Assembly (NCBI RefSeq): GCF_008364625.2
Contig: NZ_CP126604.1
Location: 682,001-746,000, forward strand
DNA: 64,000 nt
DNA from: Enterobacter dykesii
GTDB taxonomy: Bacteria; Pseudomonadota; Gammaproteobacteria; Enterobacterales; Enterobacteriaceae
Reading direction: 5' to 3'
Part shown: piece by piece, positions 21,244 through 33,377 of the stretch
How positions within the stretch are numbered: the stretch's first letter is position 1
How the letters are laid out: each line of letters starts with the position of its first letter
Notes under the pieces: model-generated
What the model was told of the DNA's origin: nothing
Databases searched by the model: none
Seen by the model: only the letters and a program-made list of their open reading frames with translations
Position numbers and translations under genes: made by a program

Positions 21244-22717
21244 TTTGCGCGACCTTCTCGCTCCGTGGGTGCCAAATGCACCGGAGCGAGCACTGCGAGA
21301 GATGGTACTGGACAGCCGCGTGGCTGCTTCTGGCGATCTTTTTGTGGCGGTGGTCGGTCATCAGGCGGACGGGCGTCGTTATATCCCGCAGGCGATTGCG
21401 CAAGGTGTGGCTGCCATTATTGCTGAGGCCAAAGATGAGGCAACCGACGGTGAGATCCGTGAAATGCACGGAGTGCCGGTTATCTATCTCAGCCAGTTAA
21501 ACGAGCGTCTTTCCGCGCTGGCGGGACGTTTTTATCACGAACCTTCCGACCAGCTGCGCCTGGTTGGCGTCACGGGTACGAACGGTAAAACCACTACCAC
21601 GCAGCTGATGGCGCAGTGGGCCCAGCTGCTGGGTGAAACCGGGGCGGTGATGGGTACCGTAGGTAACGGCCTGCTGGGCAAAGTGAGCCCGACGGAAAAC
21701 ACCACCGGCTCGGCGGTAGACGTACAGCATGTGCTTGCCGGTCTGGCAGGGCAGGGGGCAACCTTTGCTGCGATGGAAGTCTCTTCGCACGGTCTGGTTC
21801 AGCACCGCGTAGCGGCGCTGAAATTTGCTGCTTCCGTATTTACCAACCTGAGCCGCGATCATCTTGATTATCACGGTGATATGGAGCATTACGAAGCCGC
21901 GAAATGGCTGCTGTTCTCTACTCACCATTACGGACAAGCCATCATCAACGCCGACGACGAAGTGGGCCGCCGCTGGCTGGCGAAGCTGCCGGATGCGGTT
22001 GCGGTGTCGATGGAAGACCATATCAATCCGAACTGCCACGGCCGCTGGCTGAAGGCGGTTGAGGTGAATTATCACGACAGCGGGGCGACAATCCGCTTTG
22101 CCTCTTCCTGGGGTGAAGGTGAGATTGAAAGCCGCCTGATGGGCGCCTTTAACGTCAGCAACCTGCTGCTGGCGCTGGCAACGCTGCTGGCGCTGGGTTA
22201 TCCGATGGCTGAACTGCTGAAAACCTCAGCGCGTCTGCAGCCGGTTTGCGGCCGCATGGAAGTGTTCAGCGCGCCGGGCAAACCGACCGTTGTGGTTGAT
22301 TATGCCCACACGCCGGATGCGCTGGAAAAAGCGCTGGAAGCGGCGCGCCTGCACTGCGCCGGTAAGCTCTGGTGCGTGTTTGGCTGCGGCGGCGATCGCG
22401 ATAAAGGCAAACGCCCGCTGATGGGGGCTATTGCTGAGCAGTTCGCAGATATTCCGGTTGTGACCGATGACAACCCGCGTACCGAAGAGCCGCGCGCCAT
22501 CATTAATGACATTCTGGCGGGCATGCTGGACGCTGGACGCGCTCGCGTGGTGGAAGGCCGTGCGGAAGCCGTGACCAACACCATCATGCAGGCGCAGGAA
22601 AATGATGTTGTCCTGTTAGCGGGCAAAGGGCATGAAGATTATCAGATCGTTGGCAATCGCCGTCTGGACTACTCGGACCGCGTAACGGCAGCACGTCTGC
22701 TGGGAGTAGTGGCATGA
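21230..22717 (+). CDS. murE: UDP-MurNAc-L-Ala-D-Glu:meso-DAP ligase MurE
   Basis: 495 residues from a GTG at 21230, as in E. coli. A cytoplasmic Mur ligase adding the third residue of the stem peptide. The ATP motif GTNGKTTTT lies at about 116-124, and the DNPR motif ([11 protein letters not shown]) that selects meso-diaminopimelate is present. ATG-type starts are absent near the family N terminus, supporting GTG. It overlaps ftsI by 14 bp and murF by 4 bp. Confidence 0.97.
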   Translation: MADRNLRDLLAPWVPNAPERALREMVLDSRVAASGDLFVAVVGHQADGRRYIPQAIAQGVAAIIAEAKDEATDGEIREMHGVPVIYLSQLNERLSALAGRFYHEPSDQLRLVGVTGTNGKTTTTQLMAQWAQLLGETGAVMGTVGNGLLGKVSPTENTTGSAVDVQHVLAGLAGQGATFAAMEVSSHGLVQHRVAALKFAASVFTNLSRDHLDYHGDMEHYEAAKWLLFSTHHYGQAIINADDEVGRRWLAKLPDAVAVSMEDHINPNCHGRWLKAVEVNYHDSGATIRFASSWGEGEIESRLMGAFNVSNLLLALATLLALGYPMAELLKTSARLQPVCGRMEVFSAPGKPTVVVDYAHTPDALEKALEAARLHCAGKLWCVFGCGGDRDKGKRPLMGAIAEQFADIPVVTDDNPRTEEPRAIINDILAGMLDAGRARVVEGRAEAVTNTIMQAQENDVVLLAGKGHEDYQIVGNRRLDYSDRVTAARLLGVVA

Positions 22718-24072
22718 TTAGCATCACGTTAAGCCAGGCCGCTGCCATCCTGCAGGGCGACCTGCACGGGCAAGACCTGACCATTGATGCCGTAACGACG
22801 GACACCCGCAAAATCACCGCAGGCTGTCTGTTTGTGGCGCTGAAAGGCGAGCGTTTTGATGCGCATGATTTTGCAGAACAGGCCAAAGAGAACGGCGCTG
22901 GTGCGCTGCTCGTCAGTCGCAAGCTCGATATCGATCTGCCACAAATTGTGGTGAAAGATACGCGTCTCGCGTTCGGTGAGCTGGCCGCCTGGGTTCGTCA
23001 GCAGGTCCCTACTCGCGTTGTCGCCTTGACCGGTTCGTCAGGCAAGACGTCGGTGAAAGAGATGACGGCGTCGATCCTCAGCCAGTGCGGGAATACGCTT
23101 TATACCGCGGGCAACCTCAATAATGACATCGGCGTGCCGATGACATTACTCCGCCTGACCAAAGAACATGAATTTGCAGTGATCGAGTTAGGGGCGAATC
23201 ACCAGGGCGAAATCGCCTGGACCGTGAGCCTGACTCGCCCGGAAGCCGCGCTGGTGAATAACCTCGCTGCGGCGCATCTGGAAGGCTTTGGCTCGCTGGA
23301 AGGCGTAGCGAAAGCCAAAGGTGAGATTTACACCGGTCTGCCGGATGACGGTATCGCCATCCTGAACGCCGACAACAACGACTGGCTGAACTGGCAAAGC
23401 ATCATTGGTTCGCGTAAAACCTGGCGCTTCTCGCCGAATGCGGCCAACAGTGATTTTACCGCGACCAATATCCACGTGACGTCGCACGGCACGGAGTTCA
23501 CCCTCACGACCCCAACGGGTGACGTTGATGTGCTGCTGCCGCTGCCGGGTCGCCATAATATCGCCAATGCGCTTGCGGCGGCGGCGCTGTCGACGGCGGT
23601 GGGCGCGTCGCATGAGGCGATTAAAACCGGGCTGGCGAACCTGAAAGCCGTGCCGGGGCGTCTGTTCCCGATTCAGCTTTCGGAAAACAAGCTGCTGCTG
23701 GATGACTCCTACAACGCGAATGTTGGCTCGATGACGGCGGCGGTGCAGGTGTTATCTGAAATGCCGGGCTATCGCATCATGGTGGTGGGCGATATGGCAG
23801 AGCTGGGCGACGAAAGCGAAGCCTGCCATACCCAGGTCGGTGAAGCGGCGAAAGCGGCAGGGCTGGACTGCGTGCTGAGCGCAGGAAAACTGAGCCAGGC
23901 GATTAGCCATGCCAGCGGCGTAGGCGAGCATTTTGCTGATAAAGCCGCGTTGATAGCGCGCCTTAAGGCGTTGATTACAGAAAAACAAATTGTGACTGTG
24001 TTAGTGAAAGGTTCACGTAGTGCCGCCATGGAAGAGGTTGTGCACGCATTACAGGAGAACGGGACATGTTAG
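22714..24072 (+). CDS. murF: UDP-MurNAc-tripeptide:D-Ala-D-Ala ligase MurF
   Basis: 452 residues, as in E. coli. It joins D-alanyl-D-alanine to the tripeptide, finishing the cytoplasmic precursor. The ATP-binding motif reads [12 protein letters not shown], the central-domain signature is [10 protein letters not shown], and [13 protein letters not shown] marks the C-terminal domain. It overlaps murE by 4 bp and mraY by 7 bp. Confidence 0.97.
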   Translation: MISITLSQAAAILQGDLHGQDLTIDAVTTDTRKITAGCLFVALKGERFDAHDFAEQAKENGAGALLVSRKLDIDLPQIVVKDTRLAFGELAAWVRQQVPTRVVALTGSSGKTSVKEMTASILSQCGNTLYTAGNLNNDIGVPMTLLRLTKEHEFAVIELGANHQGEIAWTVSLTRPEAALVNNLAAAHLEGFGSLEGVAKAKGEIYTGLPDDGIAILNADNNDWLNWQSIIGSRKTWRFSPNAANSDFTATNIHVTSHGTEFTLTTPTGDVDVLLPLPGRHNIANALAAAALSTAVGASHEAIKTGLANLKAVPGRLFPIQLSENKLLLDDSYNANVGSMTAAVQVLSEMPGYRIMVVGDMAELGDESEACHTQVGEAAKAAGLDCVLSAGKLSQAISHASGVGEHFADKAALIARLKALITEKQIVTVLVKGSRSAAMEEVVHALQENGTC

Positions 24073-25148
24073 TTTGGCTGGCCGAACATTTGGTCAAATA
24101 TTATTCAGGCTTTAACGTCTTTTCGTATCTGACGTTTCGCGCCATCGTCAGCCTGCTGACTGCGCTGTTCATCTCGTTGTGGATGGGCCCGCGCATGATT
24201 GCCCGTCTGCAAAAACTCTCTTTCGGCCAGGTTGTGCGTAACGACGGTCCGGAATCGCACTTCAGCAAGCGCGGCACGCCGACCATGGGCGGGATCATGA
24301 TCCTGACCGCCATCGTCGTTTCCGTGCTGCTGTGGGCGTATCCTTCCAACCCGTACGTCTGGTGCGTTCTGACGGTACTGGTGGGTTACGGGATCATCGG
24401 TTTTGTGGATGATTACCGCAAAGTCGTCCGCAAAGATACCAAAGGCCTGATCGCGCGCTGGAAATATTTCTGGATGTCGGTGATCGCGCTGGGCGTTGCC
24501 TTTGCGCTGTATCTGGCAGGCAAAGACACGCCTGCCACCGAGCTGGTCGTGCCGTTCTTTAAAGACGTGATGCCACAGCTGGGGCTGTTCTACATCCTGC
24601 TGGCCTACTTTGTGATTGTCGGTACCGGCAACGCCGTTAACCTGACCGACGGTCTGGATGGTCTGGCGATTATGCCAACCGTCTTTGTGGCCGCCGGTTT
24701 TGCTCTGGTGGCGTGGGCGACCGGTAACATGAACTTTGCGAACTACCTGCACATCCCTTATTTACGCCACGCGGGTGAGCTGGTGATCGTCTGTACGGCG
24801 ATTGTCGGCGCGGGGCTGGGATTCCTGTGGTTCAACACCTATCCGGCGCAGGTCTTTATGGGTGACGTCGGTTCTCTGGCTTTGGGCGGTGCGCTCGGCA
24901 TTATCGCCGTACTGCTGCGTCAGGAGTTCCTGCTGGTGATCATGGGCGGCGTGTTTGTGGTTGAAACCCTGTCGGTGATTTTGCAGGTCGGTTCCTTCAA
25001 GCTGCGCGGTCAGCGCATCTTCCGTATGGCGCCGATTCACCACCACTATGAACTGAAAGGCTGGCCGGAGCCGCGCGTGATTGTGCGCTTCTGGATTATT
25101 TCGCTGATGCTGGTGCTGATTGGCCTGGCAACGCTGAAGGTACGTTAA
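24066..25148 (+). CDS. mraY: Phospho-MurNAc-pentapeptide translocase MraY
   Basis: 360 residues with about ten membrane helices. It transfers phospho-MurNAc-pentapeptide to undecaprenyl phosphate, giving lipid I at the inner membrane. Catalytic aspartates are seen in FVDDYRK (115-116 region) and in [23 protein letters not shown] and the histidine loop [11 protein letters not shown] are family signatures. It overlaps murF by 7 bp; murD follows after 2 bp. Confidence 0.97.
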   Translation: MLVWLAEHLVKYYSGFNVFSYLTFRAIVSLLTALFISLWMGPRMIARLQKLSFGQVVRNDGPESHFSKRGTPTMGGIMILTAIVVSVLLWAYPSNPYVWCVLTVLVGYGIIGFVDDYRKVVRKDTKGLIARWKYFWMSVIALGVAFALYLAGKDTPATELVVPFFKDVMPQLGLFYILLAYFVIVGTGNAVNLTDGLDGLAIMPTVFVAAGFALVAWATGNMNFANYLHIPYLRHAGELVIVCTAIVGAGLGFLWFNTYPAQVFMGDVGSLALGGALGIIAVLLRQEFLLVIMGGVFVVETLSVILQVGSFKLRGQRIFRMAPIHHHYELKGWPEPRVIVRFWIISLMLVLIGLATLKVR

Positions 25149-25150
25149 TC

Positions 25151-26467
25151 ATGGCAGATTACCAGGGCAAAAAAGTCGTTATCATCGGGCTGGGCCTCAC
25201 GGGGCTCTCCTGCGTGGACTTTTTCCTCGCACGCGGCGTGACGCCACGCGTGATGGATACGCGTGTCTCTCCGCCGGGTCTGGACAAACTGCCGGAGCAG
25301 GTTGAACGCCACCTTGGTGGTCTGAATGATGACTGGCTGCTGGCAGCCGATCTGATTGTCGCAAGCCCGGGTATGGCGCTGGCGCACCCTTCGCTGAGCG
25401 CTGCCGCGGATGCGGGCGTTGAAATTGTCGGCGATATCGAGCTGTTCTGCCGCGAAGCGCAGGCGCCCGTTATCGCCATTACCGGCTCTAACGGTAAAAG
25501 CACCGTCACCACCCTGGTGGGTGAAATGGCGAAAGCGGCGGGAATGAACGTCGGCGTTGGCGGTAACATTGGTTTACCGGCGCTGATGCTGCTGGACAAA
25601 GGCTGCGAGCTGTATGTTCTCGAACTTTCCAGCTTCCAACTGGAAACCACCTCCAGCCTGCATGCTGCGGCTGCGACAATCCTTAACGTGACCGAAGATC
25701 ATATGGACAGGTATCCATTTGGTCTGCAGCAGTACCGTGCCGCCAAGCTCCGCGTTTATGAAAATGCCAAAGTCTGCGTTGTTAACGCCGATGACGCGCT
25801 GACCATGCCGGTGCGTGGCGCAGACGATCGCTGTATTAGCTTCGGTATCACGATGGGGGATTACCACCTGAACCGTCAGCTGGGCGAAACCTGGCTGCGC
25901 GTGAAGGGTGAGAAAGTGCTGAACGTGAAAGAGATGAAGCTCTCTGGTCAGCACAACTATACCAATGCCCTGGCGGCGCTGGCGCTGGCGGATGCGGTAG
26001 GGCTGCCGCGCTCCTCCAGCCTGAAGGCGTTAACCACGTTTTCTGGTCTGGCGCACCGTTTCCAGCTGGCGCTGGAGCACAACGGCGTGCGCTGGATCAA
26101 CGACTCCAAAGCGACCAACGTCGGAAGCACCGAGGCCGCGCTCAACGGTCTGCACGTTGACGGCACCCTGCACTTACTGCTGGGCGGAGACGGTAAATCA
26201 GCGGATTTCTCCTCCCTGAAGCCTTATCTCGCCGGAGATAACATCCGCCTGTACTGCTTCGGCCGTGACGGCAGCGAGCTGGCTGAACTGCGCCCTGAGG
26301 TTGCCGAGCAAACCGAAACCATGGAACAGGCGATGCGGTTGATTGCTCCTCGCGTGAAGCCAGGCGATATGGTGCTGCTCTCTCCGGCCTGTGCCAGCCT
26401 CGATCAATTCAAGAATTTCGAACAGCGTGGTGATGTCTTTACCCGCCTGGCGAAGGAGTTAGGCTAA
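25151..26467 (+). CDS. murD: UDP-MurNAc-L-alanine:D-glutamate ligase MurD
   Basis: 438 residues, as in E. coli. A cytoplasmic Mur ligase adding D-glutamate. The N-terminal Rossmann block is [17 protein letters not shown]; the ATP motif is [12 protein letters not shown]; the central histidine motif is [10 protein letters not shown]; the C-terminal [11 protein letters not shown] is typical. It shares one base with ftsW. Confidence 0.97.
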   Translation: MADYQGKKVVIIGLGLTGLSCVDFFLARGVTPRVMDTRVSPPGLDKLPEQVERHLGGLNDDWLLAADLIVASPGMALAHPSLSAAADAGVEIVGDIELFCREAQAPVIAITGSNGKSTVTTLVGEMAKAAGMNVGVGGNIGLPALMLLDKGCELYVLELSSFQLETTSSLHAAAATILNVTEDHMDRYPFGLQQYRAAKLRVYENAKVCVVNADDALTMPVRGADDRCISFGITMGDYHLNRQLGETWLRVKGEKVLNVKEMKLSGQHNYTNALAALALADAVGLPRSSSLKALTTFSGLAHRFQLALEHNGVRWINDSKATNVGSTEAALNGLHVDGTLHLLLGGDGKSADFSSLKPYLAGDNIRLYCFGRDGSELAELRPEVAEQTETMEQAMRLIAPRVKPGDMVLLSPACASLDQFKNFEQRGDVFTRLAKELG

Positions 26468-27711
26468 TGCGTTTATCTCTCCCTCGCCTGAAAATGCCGC
26501 GCATGCCAGGATTTGGGATCCTGGCATGGTTGTTTGCGGCGCTCAAAGGCTGGGTGATGGGCTCTCGTCAAAAAGATAACGACAGCCTTGTCATGTACGA
26601 TCGCACGCTGTTCTGGCTCACGATGGGGCTGGCGGCGGTCGGCTTCATTATGGTGACGTCAGCCTCAATGCCTGTCGGGCAGCGTCTGGCGAACGATCCT
26701 TTCCTGTTTGCCAAGCGTGATGGTCTTTACATTATCCTGGCGTTCTGCCTGGCGCTGGTGACCTTGCGTCTGCCGATGGAGTTCTGGCAGCGGCACAGTA
26801 CGGCGATGCTGATCGCCTCGATTATTATGCTGCTGATCGTACTGGTGGTGGGGAGCTCTGTTAACGGGGCATCACGCTGGATCGCCTTTGGCCCGCTGCG
26901 CATTCAGCCTGCGGAATTTACCAAGCTCTCCCTGTTCTGCTACCTGGCTAACTACCTGGTGCGTAAGGTAGATGAAGTGCGTAACAACCTGCGCGGCTTC
27001 TTAAAACCGATGGGCGTCATTCTGGTGCTGGCGGTATTACTGCTGGCGCAGCCTGACCTCGGTACCGTGGTGGTACTGTTTGTGACCACCCTGGCCATGC
27101 TGTTCCTGGCGGGCGCGAAGCTGTGGCAGTTCATCGCTATTATCGGGATGGGGATTTCGGCGGTTGTGCTGCTGATCCTCGCCGAGCCTTACCGTATTCG
27201 CCGTGTGACCTCGTTCTGGAACCCGTGGGAAGATCCCTTCGGCAGCGGCTATCAGCTGACGCAGTCGCTGATGGCCTTTGGTCGCGGTGAAGTCTGGGGG
27301 CAGGGGCTGGGTAACTCGGTACAGAAACTGGAGTATTTACCGGAAGCGCATACTGACTTCATCTTCTCCATTATTGCGGAAGAACTGGGTTATATCGGTG
27401 TGGTATTAGCGCTTTTAATGGTATTCTTCGTCGCTTTCCGCGCCATGTCCATCGGCCGGAAAGCGCTGGAGATCGATCACCGCTTCTCAGGATTCTTAGC
27501 CTGTTCTATTGGTATCTGGTTTAGCTTCCAGGCATTGGTTAACGTCGGGGCCGCAGCGGGTATGCTGCCGACCAAAGGTCTGACGTTGCCGTTGATCAGT
27601 TATGGTGGTTCGAGTCTGTTGATTATGTCGACGGCCATCATGTTTTTGTTGCGCATAGATTATGAGACGCGTCTGGAAAAAGCCCAGGCGTTTACACGAG
27701 GTTCACGATGA
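26467..27711 (+). CDS. ftsW: Septal peptidoglycan glycosyltransferase FtsW
   Basis: 414 residues, ten membrane helices, SEDS family. It polymerises glycan strands from lipid II at the septum together with FtsI. Family blocks: [18 protein letters not shown], containing the loop before the catalytic region, [30 protein letters not shown] and [17 protein letters not shown]. It begins on the last base of murD and overlaps murG by 4 bp. Confidence 0.96.
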   Translation: MRLSLPRLKMPRMPGFGILAWLFAALKGWVMGSRQKDNDSLVMYDRTLFWLTMGLAAVGFIMVTSASMPVGQRLANDPFLFAKRDGLYIILAFCLALVTLRLPMEFWQRHSTAMLIASIIMLLIVLVVGSSVNGASRWIAFGPLRIQPAEFTKLSLFCYLANYLVRKVDEVRNNLRGFLKPMGVILVLAVLLLAQPDLGTVVVLFVTTLAMLFLAGAKLWQFIAIIGMGISAVVLLILAEPYRIRRVTSFWNPWEDPFGSGYQLTQSLMAFGRGEVWGQGLGNSVQKLEYLPEAHTDFIFSIIAEELGYIGVVLALLMVFFVAFRAMSIGRKALEIDHRFSGFLACSIGIWFSFQALVNVGAAAGMLPTKGLTLPLISYGGSSLLIMSTAIMFLLRIDYETRLEKAQAFTRGSR

Positions 27712-28772
27712 ATCAACCGAAGCGGTTAATGGTGATGGCAGGCGGTACCGGCGGACACGTGTTCCCGGGACTGGCGGTTGCGCACCATTTAATGGATCAG
27801 GGCTGGCAGGTACGCTGGCTGGGAACCGCAGACCGCATGGAAGCCGACCTGGTGCCGAAGCACGGTATCGAGATCGACTTTATTCGTATTTCCGGCCTTC
27901 GGGGCAAAGGCCTCAAGGCAATGCTGCTGGCTCCGGTGCGTATTTTTAACGCCTGGCGTCAGGCACGCACCATCATGAAGCGCTTTAAGCCAGATGTGGT
28001 GCTGGGCATGGGTGGCTATGTTTCTGGTCCTGGCGGGCTGGCGGCGTGGTCGTTAGGCATTCCCGTTGTGCTGCATGAACAGAACGGTATTGCCGGTCTG
28101 ACCAACAAGTGGCTGGCGAAAATCGCTACCAAAGTCATGCAGGCGTTTCCCGGTGCGTTCCCGAAAGCGGACGTGGTGGGGAACCCGGTGCGTGTGGATG
28201 TGCTGGCGCTCCCGCTGCCGGATGCTCGCCTGACGGGCCGTGAAGGGCCGGTTCGTGTACTGGTCGTCGGCGGTTCTCAGGGCGCACGCATTTTAAACCA
28301 GACGATGCCGCAGGTTGCCGCAAAGCTGGGGGATACCGTGACGATCTGGCACCAGAGCGGAAAAGGCGCTCAGCAGACCGTTGAGCAAGCTTACGCAGAC
28401 GAAGGCCAGCCACAGCATAAAGTTACAGAGTTTATCGACGACATGGCGGCAGCCTATGCCTGGGCCGATGTCGTGGTCTGTCGTTCAGGCGCGCTGACGG
28501 TGAGCGAAATCGCAGCCGCGGGTCTGCCTGCCCTGTTTGTGCCGTTCCAGCACAAAGACAGACAGCAGTACTGGAATGCGCTGCCGCTTGAGAAAGCCGG
28601 TGCCGCGAAGATTTTTGAACAGCCACAATTCACCGCCGACGCGGTCGCCACCACCCTGGCGGGCTGGAACAGAGACGCACTGCTGGAGATGGCGCAACGC
28701 GCGCGCGCGGCCGCTATCCCTGATGCGACGGAACGGGTGGCAAAAGAAGTGAGCCTGGCAGCCCAGGCTTAA
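27708..28772 (+). CDS. murG: Lipid II synthase MurG (UDP-GlcNAc transferase)
   Basis: 354 residues (E. coli 355). A GT28 glycosyltransferase on the inner face of the membrane that adds GlcNAc to lipid I. The N-terminal glycine loop is [31 protein letters not shown] and [13 protein letters not shown] are the other two G-loops; the donor-binding block is [22 protein letters not shown]. The 4-bp ATGA overlap with ftsW suggests coupling. A 56-bp gap to murC follows, with a small 7-bp hairpin (28778-28796) lacking a T run. Confidence 0.97.
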   Translation: MNQPKRLMVMAGGTGGHVFPGLAVAHHLMDQGWQVRWLGTADRMEADLVPKHGIEIDFIRISGLRGKGLKAMLLAPVRIFNAWRQARTIMKRFKPDVVLGMGGYVSGPGGLAAWSLGIPVVLHEQNGIAGLTNKWLAKIATKVMQAFPGAFPKADVVGNPVRVDVLALPLPDARLTGREGPVRVLVVGGSQGARILNQTMPQVAAKLGDTVTIWHQSGKGAQQTVEQAYADEGQPQHKVTEFIDDMAAAYAWADVVVCRSGALTVSEIAAAGLPALFVPFQHKDRQQYWNALPLEKAGAAKIFEQPQFTADAVATTLAGWNRDALLEMAQRARAAAIPDATERVAKEVSLAAQA

Positions 28773-28828
28773 CCCTCGCAGCGCGTGTTGCGCTGCACGA
28801 ATTTTAAGTAGTCGATGGCGTTTAGAGA

Positions 28829-30304
28829 ATGAATACACAACAACTGGCAAAACTGCGTTCAATCGTGCCCGAGATGCGTCGCGTCCGGCACATTCACTTT
28901 GTTGGCATCGGTGGTGCTGGCATGGGCGGTATTGCCGAAGTGTTAGCTAACGAAGGCTATCAGATCAGCGGGTCTGACCTGGCGCCAAACCCTGTTACGC
29001 AGCAGCTGGCGTCGCTTGGGGCGACTATCTATTTCAACCATCGTCCGGAAAACGTGCGCGATGCGAGCGTGGTGGTGGTCTCAAGCGCCATCTCCTCTGA
29101 TAACCCGGAAATCGTTGCCGCGCACGAAGCGCGCATTCCGGTGATCCGCCGTGCAGAAATGCTGGCGGAACTGATGCGTTTCCGTCACGGCATCGCCATT
29201 GCCGGGACCCACGGTAAAACGACGACCACGGCGATGGTTTCCAGTATTTATGCGGAAGCGGGTCTCGACCCGACGTTCGTCAACGGCGGTCTGGTCAAAG
29301 CCGCGGGCGTACACGCGCGTCTGGGCCACAGCCGTTACCTGATTGCTGAAGCGGATGAGAGCGACGCATCGTTCCTGCACCTGCAGCCGATGGTGGCGAT
29401 TGTCACTAACATCGAAGCTGACCATATGGATACCTACCAGGGTGACTTCGAGAACTTAAAGCAGACCTTCATCAACTTCCTGCACAACCTGCCGTTCTAC
29501 GGGCGCGCGGTGATGTGCGTAGACGATCCGGTGATCCGCGAGCTGCTGCCGCGCGTGGGTCGTCAAATCACCACTTACGGCTTCAGCGAAGACGCTGACG
29601 TCCGCGTGGAAGAGTATAAACAGATTGGTGCGCAGGGGCATTTCACTCTGGCGCGTCAGGACAAAGAGCTGCTGCACGTCACGCTGAATGCGCCGGGGCG
29701 CCATAACGCCCTCAATGCCGCAGCGGCCGTGGCCGTCGCGACGGAAGAAGGCATTGATGATGATGCGATTCTGCGCGCGCTGGAAAGCTTCCAGGGCACC
29801 GGTCGTCGCTTCGACTTCCTCGGTGAATTCCCGCTGGACGCCGTGAACGGTAAAACCGGCACAGCGATGCTGGTGGACGACTACGGCCACCATCCGACCG
29901 AAGTGGACGCCACCATTAAAGCCGCGCGTGCAGGCTGGCCTGACAAAAATCTGGTGATGATCTTCCAGCCGCACCGCTTCACGCGTACTCGCGATCTGTA
30001 TGACGATTTCGCCAGCGTCCTGTCACAGGTAGACACTCTGTTAATGCTAGATGTCTACGCCGCAGGCGAGACGCCGATTCCTGGCGCAGACAGTCGTTCT
30101 TTATGTCGCACCATCCGTGGGCGCGGGAAAGTTGACCCTATTCTGGTTTCTGACCCTGCACAGGTGGCGGAAATTCTGGCACCGGTCCTGACAGGTAACG
30201 ATCTGATTCTGATTCAGGGCGCGGGAAATATCGGCAAAATCGCCCGTACCTTAGCTGAAATCAAACTGAAGCCGCAAACCCAGGAGGATGAGCATCATGG
30301 CTGA
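28829..30304 (+). CDS. murC: UDP-MurNAc:L-alanine ligase MurC
   Basis: 491 residues, as in E. coli. It adds L-alanine, the first residue of the stem peptide. The N-terminal domain has [16 protein letters not shown], the ATP loop is [12 protein letters not shown], and [14 protein letters not shown] marks the C-terminal domain. The 3' end overlaps ddlB by 8 bp. Confidence 0.97.
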   Translation: MNTQQLAKLRSIVPEMRRVRHIHFVGIGGAGMGGIAEVLANEGYQISGSDLAPNPVTQQLASLGATIYFNHRPENVRDASVVVVSSAISSDNPEIVAAHEARIPVIRRAEMLAELMRFRHGIAIAGTHGKTTTTAMVSSIYAEAGLDPTFVNGGLVKAAGVHARLGHSRYLIAEADESDASFLHLQPMVAIVTNIEADHMDTYQGDFENLKQTFINFLHNLPFYGRAVMCVDDPVIRELLPRVGRQITTYGFSEDADVRVEEYKQIGAQGHFTLARQDKELLHVTLNAPGRHNALNAAAAVAVATEEGIDDDAILRALESFQGTGRRFDFLGEFPLDAVNGKTGTAMLVDDYGHHPTEVDATIKAARAGWPDKNLVMIFQPHRFTRTRDLYDDFASVLSQVDTLLMLDVYAAGETPIPGADSRSLCRTIRGRGKVDPILVSDPAQVAEILAPVLTGNDLILIQGAGNIGKIARTLAEIKLKPQTQEDEHHG

Positions 30305-31217
30305 TAAGATTGCTGTCCTGTCTGGCGGTACCTCCGCCGAGCGCGAGGTTTCCCTGAATTCCGGCGCGGCTGTGCTGGCGGGCCTGCGTGAAGGTGGCGT
30401 CAATGCGCACTTGGTCGACCCAAAAGAGGTCGACGTGACGCAATTAAAAGCCATGGGCTTCGATAAAGTCTTTATCGCTTTGCATGGTCGTGGCGGTGAA
30501 GACGGCACCCTGCAGGGGCTTCTGGATTTGATCGGCATGCCGTACACCGGCAGCGGCGTGATGGCCTCCGCTATATCTATGGATAAACTGCGCAGCAAGC
30601 TGCTGTGGCAGGGCGCGGGATTACCCGTTGCGCCATGGGTTGCGCTGACGCGTCGCGAATTTGAATTGGGCCTGCCGGATAGCGTTAATGCACGCATTGC
30701 TGAACTGGGCTTACCGGTTATTGTAAAGCCCAGCCGGGAAGGCTCCAGCGTGGGAATGTCCAAAGTCGACAAAGCTGAAGATCTTTCGTCCGCTTTAGCA
30801 CTGGCATTTCAACATGATGAAGAAGTTCTGATTGAAAAATGGCTCAGCGGGCCGGAATTTACCGTGGCGATGCTTGGCGAAGAAATTTTACCGTCAATCC
30901 GTATCCAACCGGCCGGAACCTTCTATGATTATGAGGCGAAGTATCTCTCTGATGAGACGCAATATTTCTGCCCTTGTGGTCTTGAATCTGAGCGTGAAGC
31001 AGATTTACAGTCCCTGGTGCTTAAAGCCTGGCATGTTCTGGGTTGCCGTGGCTGGGGACGCATCGACGTAATGCAGGACAGTGACGGACAATTTTATCTG
31101 CTGGAAGCGAATACCTCTCCGGGAATGACCAGCCACAGCCTTGTGCCGATGGCCGCGCGTCAGGCGGGGATGAGTTTCTCGCAGTTAGTCGTACGCATTC
31201 TGGACCAGGCGGGCTGA
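30297..31217 (+). CDS. ddlB: D-alanine:D-alanine ligase DdlB
   Basis: 306 residues from the ATG at 30297 ([19 protein letters not shown]), the E. coli length; an ATG three codons earlier is possible but not needed, since AGGAGGATG lies well placed before 30297. ATP-grasp fold: [18 protein letters not shown] is the ATP loop and [13 protein letters not shown] the metal-binding end. It makes the D-Ala-D-Ala dipeptide used by MurF. It overlaps murC by 8 bp; ftsQ starts one base after its stop. Confidence 0.96.
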   Translation: MADKIAVLSGGTSAEREVSLNSGAAVLAGLREGGVNAHLVDPKEVDVTQLKAMGFDKVFIALHGRGGEDGTLQGLLDLIGMPYTGSGVMASAISMDKLRSKLLWQGAGLPVAPWVALTRREFELGLPDSVNARIAELGLPVIVKPSREGSSVGMSKVDKAEDLSSALALAFQHDEEVLIEKWLSGPEFTVAMLGEEILPSIRIQPAGTFYDYEAKYLSDETQYFCPCGLESEREADLQSLVLKAWHVLGCRGWGRIDVMQDSDGQFYLLEANTSPGMTSHSLVPMAARQAGMSFSQLVVRILDQAG

Positions 31218-31218
31218 T

Positions 31219-32061
31219 ATGTCTCAGGCTGCATTGAACACGCGCAACCGCGATGACGAGGACGAATACACCTCTTCACGCCGCAGTAATGGAACGCGTC
31301 TTGCAGGCATCATTTTCCTGCTCGGGGTGCTGTGCACCGTGTTTATCAGCGGCTGGATGGTCCTGGGCTGGATGGAAGATGCGCAGCGGTTGCCGCTCTC
31401 TAAGCTGGTGGTCACCGGTGAGCGTCACTACACGCGTAACGACGATATTCGCCAGTCAATTCTGGCGCTGGGCTCGCCTGGCACCTTTATGACGCAGGAC
31501 GTCAATATTATCCAGAGTCAGATAGAACGTCTGCCATGGATAAAACAGGCGAGCGTAAGAAAGCAATGGCCTGATGAATTGAAGATTCATCTGGTTGAAT
31601 ATGTGCCCATTGCGCGTTGGAATGATCAGCACATGGTTGACGTCGACGGAAATTCCTTCAGCGTCCCGGCCGATCGTGTCAACAAGCAAAATTTGCCGAT
31701 GTTGTATGGCCCTGAAGGCAGCGAAAACGAAGTGTTACAAGGTTTTCGTGAAATGGGTCAGGTGCTGGCGAAGGACAGATTTACGTTAAAAGATGCAGCC
31801 ATGACGGCGCGCCGTTCCTGGCAGCTGACGTTAACGAACGGCATTAAGCTCAACCTGGGGCGCGGGGACACCATGAAGCGTCTGGCGCGTTTTGTCGAAC
31901 TTTACCCGGTTTTACAGCAGCAGGCACAGACTGACGGCAAACGGATAAGCTACGTTGATTTGCGCTATGACTCAGGCGCAGCAGTCGGTTGGGTACCGGC
32001 TCCGGTCGAGGAACCTAATCAGCAACAGAATCAGGCACAGGTACAGGCAGAACAACAATGA
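31219..32061 (+). CDS. ftsQ: Cell division protein FtsQ
   Basis: 280 residues (E. coli 276). A cytoplasmic N-terminal tail of about 28 residues, one membrane helix ([21 protein letters not shown]), a periplasmic POTRA domain ([20 protein letters not shown]) and the FtsQ/DivIB beta domain. It forms the FtsQLB complex at the septum. Compared with what I recall of E. coli the N-terminal tail and the glutamine-rich C terminus are a few residues longer. It overlaps ftsA by 4 bp. Confidence 0.95.
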   Translation: MSQAALNTRNRDDEDEYTSSRRSNGTRLAGIIFLLGVLCTVFISGWMVLGWMEDAQRLPLSKLVVTGERHYTRNDDIRQSILALGSPGTFMTQDVNIIQSQIERLPWIKQASVRKQWPDELKIHLVEYVPIARWNDQHMVDVDGNSFSVPADRVNKQNLPMLYGPEGSENEVLQGFREMGQVLAKDRFTLKDAAMTARRSWQLTLTNGIKLNLGRGDTMKRLARFVELYPVLQQQAQTDGKRISYVDLRYDSGAAVGWVPAPVEEPNQQQNQAQVQAEQQ

Positions 32062-33314
32062 TCAAGGCGACGGACAGAAAACTGGTAGTTGGACTGGAGA
32101 TTGGCACCGCGAAGGTTGCCGCTTTAGTAGGGGAAGTTCTGCCCGACGGTATGGTCAATATCATTGGCGTAGGCAGTTGCCCGTCCCGTGGTATGGATAA
32201 AGGTGGGGTAAACGATCTTGAATCGGTGGTCAAATGCGTTCAGCGCGCCATCGATCAGGCTGAACTGATGGCAGATTGCCAGATTTCTTCTGTCTATCTG
32301 GCCCTTTCTGGCAAGCACATTAGTTGCCAGAACGAAATCGGTATGGTGCCGATTTCCGAAGAAGAAGTGACGCAGGAAGACGTTGAAAACGTCGTGCACA
32401 CCGCGAAATCCGTGCGTGTCCGCGACGAGCATCGCGTGCTGCATGTCATTCCGCAGGAATATGCGATTGACTACCAGGAAGGGATCAAGAACCCGGTCGG
32501 TCTTTCTGGCGTACGTATGCAGGCAAAAGTGCACCTGATCACATGTCACAACGATATGGCGAAGAACATTGTAAAAGCCGTTGAACGTTGTGGCCTGAAA
32601 GTTGACCAACTTATTTTCGCCGGTCTGGCGGCAAGTTATTCCGTACTGACCGAAGATGAACGTGAACTGGGTGTCTGTGTGGTCGATATTGGTGGTGGTA
32701 CAATGGATATCGCCGTCTATACCGGCGGTGCGTTGCGCCACACGAAAGTGATCCCTTATGCCGGGAACGTTGTGACCAGCGATATTGCTTACGCTTTTGG
32801 TACGCCGCCGAGCGATGCAGAAGCGATTAAAGTGCGCCATGGCTGTGCGCTGGGGTCTATCGTTGGCAAAGATGAGAGCGTTGAAGTGCCGAGCGTCGGT
32901 GGTCGTCCACCGCGTAGCCTGCAGCGCCAGACGTTGGCAGAGGTGATTGAGCCGCGCTATACCGAGCTGCTCAACCTGGTCAACGAAGAGATTTTACAGT
33001 TACAGGAACAGCTTCGTCAGCAGGGCGTTAAGCATCATCTTGCGGCGGGGATTGTATTAACCGGCGGTGCAGCGCAAATTGAAGGTCTTGCGGCCTGTGC
33101 TCAGCGGGTGTTCCATACGCAGGTGCGTATTGGTGCGCCGCTGAATATCACCGGTTTAACGGATTATGCTCAGGAGCCGTATTATTCAACGGCTGTGGGC
33201 CTGCTTCACTACGGGAAGGAATCTCATCTCAGTGGTGAAGCAGAAGTGGAAAAACGCGTCTCAGTGGGGTCGTGGGTCAAACGACTGAACAACTGGTTGC
33301 GAAAAGAGTTTTAA
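32058..33314 (+). CDS. ftsA: Cell division protein FtsA
   Basis: 418 residues (E. coli 420). An actin-like ATPase that tethers FtsZ to the membrane and recruits later division proteins. Phosphate-binding blocks [17 protein letters not shown] and [14 protein letters not shown], and the adenosine block [14 protein letters not shown], are present. The C-terminal amphipathic helix ([15 protein letters not shown]) is the membrane anchor. It overlaps ftsQ by 4 bp. Confidence 0.97.
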   Translation: MIKATDRKLVVGLEIGTAKVAALVGEVLPDGMVNIIGVGSCPSRGMDKGGVNDLESVVKCVQRAIDQAELMADCQISSVYLALSGKHISCQNEIGMVPISEEEVTQEDVENVVHTAKSVRVRDEHRVLHVIPQEYAIDYQEGIKNPVGLSGVRMQAKVHLITCHNDMAKNIVKAVERCGLKVDQLIFAGLAASYSVLTEDERELGVCVVDIGGGTMDIAVYTGGALRHTKVIPYAGNVVTSDIAYAFGTPPSDAEAIKVRHGCALGSIVGKDESVEVPSVGGRPPRSLQRQTLAEVIEPRYTELLNLVNEEILQLQEQLRQQGVKHHLAAGIVLTGGAAQIEGLAACAQRVFHTQVRIGAPLNITGLTDYAQEPYYSTAVGLLHYGKESHLSGEAEVEKRVSVGSWVKRLNNWLRKEF

Positions 33315-33323
33315 TTTTTTTAA

Positions 33324-33348
33324 GAGACCGGAGAGAATTAGCGGTCTC
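33324..33348 (+). other. Small hairpin in the ftsA-ftsZ gap
   Basis: GAGACCG / CGGTCTC with an 11-base loop, 30 bases before the ftsZ start and with no T run after it. It lies in the ftsZ ribosome-loading region and may shape the mRNA; no function can be assigned. Confidence 0.45.
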
Positions 33349-33377
33349 GGGCGACAGGCACAACGGAGAGAGAAATT

